Assembly: GCA_002493755.1 (NCBI GenBank)
Contig: DKZT01000046.1
Coordinates: 1-9,863, forward strand
Reading direction: 5' to 3'
Length of the DNA: 9,863 nt
From: Ruminococcaceae bacterium UBA7067
GTDB taxonomy: Bacteria > Bacillota > Clostridia > Oscillospirales > Acutalibacteraceae
This document shows positions 5,784 to 9,863 of the stretch, one piece after another; position 1 is the first letter of the stretch; each line of letters begins with the position of its first letter. Both the position numbers and the translations under genes were made by a program. The notes under the pieces are model-generated. The model ran no database searches and was not told where the DNA came from. It saw nothing but the letters and a program-made list of their open reading frames with translations.

Positions 5784-6221
5784 ATGAAAATCTCAACAAA
5801 AGGAAGATATGCCCTGCGTATGCTTCTTGACCTTGCGGAAAGGCAGAACGAGGGATATATCGCATTAAAGGATATTGCTGCCCGTCAGAACATTTCAAAA
5901 AAATATCTGGAACAAATTGTGCCTATTTTAAACAAATCAGATATACTCAACACAAACAGAGGTTATCAGGGCGGATATAAGCTCGCAAAAGCCCCTTCCA
6001 AATACACGGTAGGCGAAATACTGAGGCTTACCGAGGGCAGTCTTTCACCCGTGAGCTGTCTTGACCACGACCCGATAGAATGTGAAAGAAGCGCCGACTG
6101 TATTACTCTGCCGATATGGCAGGGACTTAAAAAAGCGATATGCGACTACCTCGACGGAATTACTCTTCAGGATATTCTTGATATGCAAAGAGAAAAATAT
6201 ATGAACGATTATGTAATATAA
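5784..6221 (+). CDS. Rrf2 family transcriptional regulator, IscR-like (copy 2)
   Basis: A 145-residue paralogue of the regulator at 364-801: the same length, no gaps needed, and about 66% identical by hand count. The winged helix (MKISTKGRYALRM, SKKYLEQIVP, TNRGYQGGY) is nearly unchanged. The cluster-type cysteines are kept at Cys92, Cys100 and Cys106 with identical spacing (C-x7-C-x5-C), and an extra Cys lies near residue 119. Differences concentrate in residues 19-23, 50-56, 93-99 and the last ten residues. The start is fixed by GGAGGTG at 5769-5775, eight bases before ATG 5784; the open frame upstream has no such site. Its original terminator now lies about 300 bases downstream, separated by an inserted repeat element. 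The regulon is unknown; the surrounding sulfur-metabolism relics and the gshA operon suggest a thiol or Fe-S role. Confidence 0.93.
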   Translation: MKISTKGRYALRMLLDLAERQNEGYIALKDIAARQNISKKYLEQIVPILNKSDILNTNRGYQGGYKLAKAPSKYTVGEILRLTEGSLSPVSCLDHDPIECERSADCITLPIWQGLKKAICDYLDGITLQDILDMQREKYMNDYVI

Positions 6222-6226
6222 CAAAA
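6218..6226 (+). repeat. Left target-site duplication ATAACAAAA
   Basis: ATAACAAAA, identical to 6523-6531. It overlaps the stop codon of the second Rrf2 gene. Together the pair mark a 9-bp duplicated insertion site. Confidence 0.7.
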
Positions 6227-6228
6227 TA

Positions 6229-6249
6229 TGGTTATCCCCTTTAGTAAGC
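6229..6249 (+). repeat. Left terminal inverted repeat of the MITE-like element
   Basis: Starts TGGTTATCCC and ends TAAGC. It matches the reverse complement of 6501-6521 at 19 of 21 positions, and is similar to 9807-9827. Confidence 0.8.
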
Positions 6250-6263
6250 TAAACGATAATTTA

Positions 6264-6319
6264 GTTTAGAGTTTAGAGTTTAGAGTTTAGAGTTTAGAGT
6301 CGAGAGTTTTGAGTTGTTA
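6264..6319 (+). repeat. GTTTAGA heptamer tandem array
   Basis: Five exact head-to-tail copies of GTTTAGA (6264-6298), then degenerate units GTCGAGA, GTTTTGA and GTTGTTA in the same 7-base register. The right arm of the element (6472-6499) holds four degenerate heptamers on the other strand (GTTTTGA, GTTTTCA, GTTTGGA, GTTGAAT). Confidence 0.9.
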
Positions 6320-6500
6320 GGTTTAAGCATAGCCTCCCTTTCAAGGGAGGGGGATCGCTTGCGGTGGAAGGATGCACCCCTCAATGGGAGCCTGAAGTCT
6401 ATCAAACATTCAGCAGAGCGAGCAGGAACGGTCAAGACCGTTCCCTACGAACTCGTTTCACATTTCTGTCCATTCAACTCCAAACTGAAAACTCAAAACT

Positions 6501-6521
6501 GCTTATTAAAAGGGATAACCA
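6501..6521 (-). repeat. Right terminal inverted repeat of the MITE-like element
   Basis: Read on the - strand it starts TGGTTATCCC and ends TAAGC, like the left end. Confidence 0.8.
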
Positions 6522-6522
6522 G

Positions 6523-6531
6523 ATAACAAAA
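6523..6531 (+). repeat. Right target-site duplication ATAACAAAA
   Basis: Exact copy of 6218-6226. Its final A residues belong to the A-run that precedes the terminator stem at 6535. Confidence 0.7.
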
Positions 6532-6569
6532 AACGGCGTTACGGCTAAGCTGCTTAACGCCTGTTTTTT
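6528..6569. terminator. Bidirectional terminator, originally shared by the second Rrf2 gene and cysK
   Basis: The stem GGCGTTA (6535-6541) / TAACGCC (6555-6561) has six T after it on the + strand (6564-6569) and six T after it on the - strand (6533-6528). Such a layout suits two convergent genes: the rightward Rrf2 gene and the leftward cysK relic. Confidence 0.85.
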
Positions 6570-6710
6570 ATTCATAAAGTTTTTTGTGAAATACCTGTCG
6601 CCTCTGTCCGGAAAAATGACTACAACATTTCCGCGCGCTCCGCTGTCAATCAGCTTCTTTGCGGCTATCAGCGCCGCTCCCGATGAAGAGCCTGCAAAAA
6701 TTTCCCACTT
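6568..6710 (-). pseudogene. cysK: C-terminal relic of cysteine synthase (O-acetylserine sulfhydrylase)
   Basis: The leftward frame encodes EIFAGSSSGAALIAAKKLID, then SGARGNVVVIFPDRGDRYFTKN. This matches the C-terminal part of CysK-type PLP enzymes (G-I-F-A-G-x-SSGAAL ... VVV-x-PD-x-G-x-RY). All upstream sequence, about 250 residues including the PLP lysine, is absent; homology stops at the gshA promoter near 6710. The end is also damaged: after Lys-Asn the frame reads into the terminator, but adding one base after the Asn codon (6579-6581) restores KNLYE followed by a TAA at 6568-6570, directly before the terminator. The relic is therefore both 5'-truncated and frameshifted. In Bacillus, CysK partners the Rrf2 protein CymR, which makes the neighbouring Rrf2 gene notable. 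Confidence 0.82.
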
Positions 6711-6713
6711 TAC

Positions 6714-6742
6714 TTGACAAACAATAGAAAAAAGCGTATTAT
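6714..6742 (+). promoter_or_regulatory. Strong promoter, probably of the gshA operon
   Basis: Consensus TTGACA (6714-6719), 17 bases, TATTAT (6737-6742). It starts exactly where the cysK relic ends. The first gene downstream is gshA, giving an untranslated leader of about 250 bases. Confidence 0.8.
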
Positions 6743-6866
6743 ACACTTACTATTTTAATAGGTATTATATGATTTTAAAATTCAGCTTAATGATGCTATA
6801 TTATTTGTTGTTCAAATCGGGAAAATAAAATGTGAGCATATCTTCGGCTTATCCTATCATCAATAG
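6743..6866. other. AT-rich leader segment with no recognisable gene
   Basis: Between the promoter and the trans-sulfuration relic. It contains CTATT-TT-AATAG (6750-6761), a short inverted repeat just after the -10 box that could be an operator. I see no open frame with coding character, no riboswitch consensus and no terminator here. Confidence 0.4.
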
Positions 6867-6980
6867 AAGTCACAAAATTGCGGCTTCAAAATCTCGCCCG
6901 TCTTCGGCGGAGTTCTCTCTTTTGGACTTAACACCGACTATGACACATATAATCGTTTTGTCAATTATCTGAAGTTAATA
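6867..6980 (+). pseudogene. Possible C-terminal relic of a trans-sulfuration PLP enzyme
   Basis: One frame, open from just after a TAG at 6864-6866, reads CGFKISPVFGGVLSFGLNTD then YDTYNRFVNYLKLI. The pattern FGG-x-LSF-x-L ... (Y/A)-x-x-FV-x-x-LKLI resembles the C-terminal domain of cystathionine gamma-lyase/synthase and O-acetylhomoserine sulfhydrylase, just before their conserved (A/S)-x-SLGG segment, which is missing here. There is no start codon or ribosome site. The frame is not that of gshA, which begins 20 bases later. It now lies in the gshA leader. The call rests on about 30 residues and could be wrong. Confidence 0.42.
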
Positions 6981-7000
6981 ACATATGGAAGGATGATATT

Positions 7001-8308
7001 ATGGGTTTAAGCTTTGACAATCCGTCAATAATTAAGAATATATACAAGGGTAATTTCGGCATTGAAAAGGAAAGCCTGCGTATTGACGAAAACGGCTTTC
7101 TGTCGCACACAAATCATCCTTTTGACAATAACCCGAACATTGACAGGGATTTTTGTGAGAATCAGGTTGAAATTGTTACTGATGTGTGCAGTGACACCGC
7201 CGCTGTTTTCAGCAGTCTTTCAGACCTGCATAACAAGGTTGTTAAGAATTTAGCGAATCTTAAATCCGGCAGAGAGCTTTTATGGCTTTTTTCAAATCCG
7301 CCGTATGTCAAGGGAGAAAATGATATTCCAATCGCAAGCTTCAAGGGCAAGCTCAAAGGCAAGGAGATTTACAGAAAGTATCTCGCTGAAAAGTACGGCA
7401 AGAAAAAAATGCTCTTTTCGGGTATTCATTTCAACTTTTCATTTTCAGATGATCTGATTGAAAGCGGATTATGTGACAGTGCTTACAAATCGGTGTCAGA
7501 ATATAAAAACAGTCTGTATCTTGAGCTTGCCAAGAATATCACAAGGTACAGCTGGCTTATTGTGTATCTTACCGCCGCAAGTCCCGTTATGGACGGTTCG
7601 TTTTTCGACAGCGCTTCAATAGGCAAGGATATTATATCTCCCTTTTCCTCTGCACGATGCAGTGAAATCGGATATTGGAACGAGTTTATTCCTGTGCTGA
7701 AATATAACACGCTTGATAATTACGTTGAGAGTATTCAGAAATATATCGATAACGGCTCTCTTAAGTCTGCGTCAGAGCTTTACTATCCTATCAGATTAAA
7801 GCCTATGGGCGAAAATTCGCTTGAAGCTCTTAAGGCAAACGGAGTGAATCATATTGAGCTGCGTATGCTTGACTTGAATCCTCTCTCCCCTGTCGGGATT
7901 TTCAAGGAGGATATTGACTTTCTGCATATTCTCATTCTTTACCTGTCATCACTCGGCGATGAAGCTTTTTCCGAAAGTGAACAGCTTTGTGCGGTACGGA
8001 ATGTTAAGCGTGCGGCAAAGTATGATGACGAAAACACTTTTATTGATTTCAAGGGTGATAAGCTGCCAACAAAAAAGGCGGCGCAGCTCGTTCTTTCAGA
8101 TATGCAGGAGTTTTTTGAAAGGCATAACCAGGAAAAAGCGCTGAAAATTCTTGATTATCAGATGAATAAAATCACAGACAAAGGCAAACGCTATGTTGAA
8201 ATTATAAGAGAAAAATTCGGCAGGGATTATGTTAAAAATGGCGTTCAGCTTTCATCAGGCTACGCCGAAAACTGCAGAAGGAGGGTAGTTGAATGTGCGA
8301 AATATTAG
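7001..8308 (+). CDS. gshA: Glutamate-cysteine ligase (gamma-glutamylcysteine synthetase), GshA type
   Basis: A 435-residue ATP-dependent ligase joining the gamma-carboxyl of glutamate to cysteine, the first step of glutathione or gamma-glutamylcysteine synthesis. Diagnostic segments are FGIEKESLRID (residues 19-29, acidic metal/substrate residues), FCENQVEIVT (51-60), MLFSGIHFNFSF (137-148) and ELRMLDLNP (286-294), as in class I GshA and the N-terminal part of bifunctional GshAB. It is shorter than E. coli GshA (about 518) and lacks the ATP-grasp glutathione synthetase half of GshAB, so gamma-glutamylcysteine may be the end product unless gshB lies elsewhere. GGAAGG at 6987-6992 precedes ATG by eight bases. 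The gene overlaps the next by 16 bases. Probable promoter at 6714-6742. Confidence 0.88.
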   Translation: MGLSFDNPSIIKNIYKGNFGIEKESLRIDENGFLSHTNHPFDNNPNIDRDFCENQVEIVTDVCSDTAAVFSSLSDLHNKVVKNLANLKSGRELLWLFSNPPYVKGENDIPIASFKGKLKGKEIYRKYLAEKYGKKKMLFSGIHFNFSFSDDLIESGLCDSAYKSVSEYKNSLYLELAKNITRYSWLIVYLTAASPVMDGSFFDSASIGKDIISPFSSARCSEIGYWNEFIPVLKYNTLDNYVESIQKYIDNGSLKSASELYYPIRLKPMGENSLEALKANGVNHIELRMLDLNPLSPVGIFKEDIDFLHILILYLSSLGDEAFSESEQLCAVRNVKRAAKYDDENTFIDFKGDKLPTKKAAQLVLSDMQEFFERHNQEKALKILDYQMNKITDKGKRYVEIIREKFGRDYVKNGVQLSSGYAENCRRRVVECAKY

Positions 8309-9066
8309 GGGCTTCCTTTGATGAGGAATACCTATTGAACGACTATTTAAAAGCCTTTTACAGCCACAGCAACAACCATCCCCACGGCTGGGGACTCGCC
8401 TGCACAGACGGGCAGAACATTTATATCGAAAAAGAGCCGCTTCAGGCTACAAGCAGTTACTACTTAAAGCAGAGGCTTTCTCAGCCGATTACTACAAAAG
8501 CCGCTCTTGCACATATTCGTTATGCAACCATCGGTAATGTAGAATACAAAAACTGCCATCCATTTTCAAGGAGAGATAACCTTTCAAGGCGCTGGACCTT
8601 AATTCACAACGGCACTATTTTTGATTATCAGCCGCTTAATAAGTTTGTAAAGCTGCAAAAGGGAGATACAGACAGTGAACGCATACTTTTGTATATTATT
8701 GAGCAGATTAATTTCATACAAAAGATAACGGGAAAGCCGCTGGACTCAAACGAACGCTTTTCTGTGATTGACAGCATTGTGTCCGATATGTCAAAGGGCA
8801 ACAAGCTAAATCTGCTGCTTTTTGACGGAGAGTATTTGTATGCGCACACAAATTACGCAAACTCACTGCACTATCTGGAAGCTGAAAACGGGGTTATTAT
8901 ATCAACGCTTCCGCTGTCAGATGAGAACTGGCAGAATATGCCGTTCACAAGGCTCTGTGTGTTCAAGGGCAGTAAGCTTGTATACAGCGGTACAAGCCAT
9001 AAAAATGAATTTACGGACAACGAGGATTCGATGAAGTATTTGTATCAGATATTCTCGGACTTATAA
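8293..9066 (+). CDS. Class II glutamine amidotransferase-fold protein (YafJ/EgtC-like)
   Basis: A 257-residue Ntn-hydrolase. Cys2 would become the N-terminal nucleophile after Met removal (MCEILG). Fold motifs are NHPHGWGL (residues 28-35), AHIRYATIG (73-81, with the substrate-binding Arg76), CHPF, HNGTI (105-109) and GDTDSERI (124-131). It has no synthase domain, as in YafJ and in EgtC, which removes a gamma-glutamyl group in ergothioneine synthesis. AAGGAGGG (8278-8285) lies seven bases before the ATG, and the start is inside the end of gshA, so the genes are co-translated. Between two gamma-glutamyl-ligase-family genes, a gamma-glutamyl amidohydrolase role on a thiol or amine is a reasonable guess; the substrate is not visible. 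Confidence 0.86.
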   Translation: MCEILGASFDEEYLLNDYLKAFYSHSNNHPHGWGLACTDGQNIYIEKEPLQATSSYYLKQRLSQPITTKAALAHIRYATIGNVEYKNCHPFSRRDNLSRRWTLIHNGTIFDYQPLNKFVKLQKGDTDSERILLYIIEQINFIQKITGKPLDSNERFSVIDSIVSDMSKGNKLNLLLFDGEYLYAHTNYANSLHYLEAENGVIISTLPLSDENWQNMPFTRLCVFKGSKLVYSGTSHKNEFTDNEDSMKYLYQIFSDL

Positions 9067-9076
9067 GGTGCAGGGT

Positions 9077-9799
9077 ATGGATTTTAAGCTATTAAGACAA
9101 CATCTCAGTCAAAAGTACATAGAGCCTACCAAGGAAAAGCGCAGGGAATATATCGGCGTTGAAATTGAAATGCCGATTGTAAACCTGTCGAAATCGGCGG
9201 TTGATTTTGACGCGGTACACAAGGTACCCGACAGCTTTATAAAGCATTTTAATTTCGTTGTAACAGGCAAGGATGACGAGGGAAATATATACGCCACGCA
9301 AAGTCCCGTAAACGGCGATATTCTCTCATATGACTGCTCATACAACAACCTTGAGCTGTCATTCGGAAAGGAACAGAATCTGTTTACGATTCAAAGCAGA
9401 TTTGCGGAGTATTACAATTTTCTTCAGGACAAATTCAAGGAATACAATTACACGCTGACAGGTATGGGCGTTAATCCCTACCGTATATACAACCGCAACG
9501 TTCCCATTCCGAACGGTCGCTACCGTATGCTTTTTCACCATTTAAATTCATATAAAAGCTATTCCGATACCTCTATGTATTTTCACAATTACCCCGAGTA
9601 CGGCACATTTTCAAGTGCTTCACAGGTACTGCTTGACGTATCCTATGAAAATCTTCCTTTGACAATCAATACCTTCTCAAAGCTTGAGCCTTTATATCAA
9701 AGAATAGAAACACAAACAAACCCTGCCGAAAAAATGCTCAGAATGAAGAACAGCGGGGTTGATATACAGGATATAGTTGTTGATTATGCCAAACTATAA
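9077..9799 (+). CDS. GCS2-family (glutamate-cysteine ligase 2) protein with internal deletion
   Basis: 240 residues. The N-terminal part matches the GCS2/EgtA-like ligase family: REYIGVEIEMPIVNL (23-37), FDCSYNNLELSFG-type strand (here SYDCSYNNLELSFG), LTGMGVNPYRIYNRNVPIPN (127-146) and GRYRMLFHHL. After FSKLEPL (residues 200-206) it jumps to YQRIETQTNPAEKMLRM and ends VDYAKL, which looks like the extreme C-terminus of the same family. Family members I know are about 400 residues or more, so 150-200 residues of the catalytic core seem to be missing, in frame. ATG 9077 is preferred over GTG 9068 because AAGGTG (9065-9070) is a good ribosome site for it. The ATG lies 11 bases after the previous stop. 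Probably inactive as a ligase; it could be a decaying gene or a reduced accessory subunit. Confidence 0.78.
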   Translation: MDFKLLRQHLSQKYIEPTKEKRREYIGVEIEMPIVNLSKSAVDFDAVHKVPDSFIKHFNFVVTGKDDEGNIYATQSPVNGDILSYDCSYNNLELSFGKEQNLFTIQSRFAEYYNFLQDKFKEYNYTLTGMGVNPYRIYNRNVPIPNGRYRMLFHHLNSYKSYSDTSMYFHNYPEYGTFSSASQVLLDVSYENLPLTINTFSKLEPLYQRIETQTNPAEKMLRMKNSGVDIQDIVVDYAKL

Positions 9800-9806
9800 T
9801 TTATTC

Positions 9807-9863
9807 TGATTATCCCTTTAAATAAGCAGTTTGAGTTTAGAGTTAATGCAGAATTCAGAATGC
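9807..9863 (+). mobile_element. Second copy of the MITE-like element, cut by window end
   Basis: Begins TGATTATCCC and ends its first 21 bases with ATAAGC, matching the inner-reading right end of the 6227-6522 element at 19 of 21 positions. It is followed by GTTTGA and GTTTAGA, the same heptamer family. It starts seven bases after the stop of the GCS2-family gene, and no terminator is seen between them. The far end lies outside the window. Confidence 0.7.

Larger units (their letters stand above)
6227..6522. mobile_element. MITE-like non-autonomous element, 296 bp
   Basis: A non-coding insertion bounded by 21-bp terminal inverted repeats at 6229-6249 and 6501-6521 that match at 19 of 21 positions (both begin TGGTTATCCC when read inward) and flanked by a 9-bp direct repeat. 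Inside the left end is an array of GTTTAGA heptamers. Inside the right end, on the opposite strand, are degenerate versions of the same heptamer. The centre holds two perfect hairpins, CCTCCCTT-TC-AAGGGAGG (6333-6350) and GGAACGGTC-AA-GACCGTTCC (6425-6444). No transposase or credible gene is present. Deleting the element and one repeat copy leaves the Rrf2 stop directly followed by its terminator. A second copy begins at 9807. The transposase family that moved it is not identified. Confidence 0.8.

Noticed and set aside
5535..5830. Plus-strand open frames of 65-68 codons between the GNAT and second Rrf2 genes
   Set aside because: One starts inside the terminator stem and both cross the Rrf2 promoter region. 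The coding signal there is the minus-strand aminotransferase tail.
6264..6319. Heptamer array considered as a CRISPR-like repeat
   Set aside because: Units are 7 bases, directly tandem with no spacers. It is a simple repeat within the element arm.
6314..6717. Two overlapping + strand open frames of 70 and 117 codons across the element and the cysK relic
   Set aside because: They run through hairpins, an inverted repeat and a terminator, have no ribosome sites, and are antisense to clear cysK similarity.
6922..6953. TATAAT at 6948-6953 as a gshA-proximal promoter
   Set aside because: No acceptable -35 at 16-18 bases, and it lies within the apparent lyase codons. The TTGACA/TATTAT pair at 6714-6742 is far better.

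Overview
The window looks like chromosome of a low-to-moderate GC Firmicute, most likely a clostridium of the Ruminococcaceae/Oscillospiraceae type. This is inferred from AGGAGG-type ribosome sites, TTGACA/TATAAT promoters, U-tract terminators, a THI-element-controlled thiC operon, Rrf2 regulators with three cysteines, a YkuD/FN3 lipoprotein and dispersed non-coding repeats. No species can be named from the sequence alone.

Layout. Positions 1-134 hold the 3' part of tRNA-Ala(GGC) and its terminator. From 135 to 842 there is an Rrf2/IscR-like regulator with a long leader, two candidate promoters and a strong terminator. From 843 to 2138 there is a secreted, lipoprotein-like L,D-transpeptidase-family protein with an FN3 domain. 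From 2142 to 5570 a TPP riboswitch with a transcription-terminator platform controls thiC, a HAD phosphatase, thiD and a GNAT acetyltransferase, an HMP-branch thiamine operon. From 5571 to 7000 there is a second Rrf2 regulator, about two thirds identical to the first, surrounded by remnants of sulfur-amino-acid genes: an aminotransferase tail, a cysK tail with a one-base frameshift, and probably the tail of a trans-sulfuration PLP enzyme. A 296-bp MITE-like element sits between this regulator's stop codon and its terminator. From 7001 to 9799 there is a gamma-glutamyl/thiol operon: gshA-type glutamate-cysteine ligase, a class II glutamine amidotransferase-fold protein, and a GCS2-family protein that appears to have lost its middle. 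A second copy of the MITE-like element begins at 9807, and the window ends inside it.

How the parts relate. Cysteine and iron-sulfur chemistry recur: two regulators with Fe-S-type cysteines, ThiC (a [4Fe-4S] radical-SAM enzyme), relics of cysteine and methionine enzymes, and a gamma-glutamylcysteine operon. The most unusual observations are the repeat element whose pre-insertion site can be rebuilt from the sequence, the row of decayed sulfur genes, the gshA / EgtC-like / truncated GCS2 gene set, and a possible pseudoknotted leader upstream of the first Rrf2 gene.
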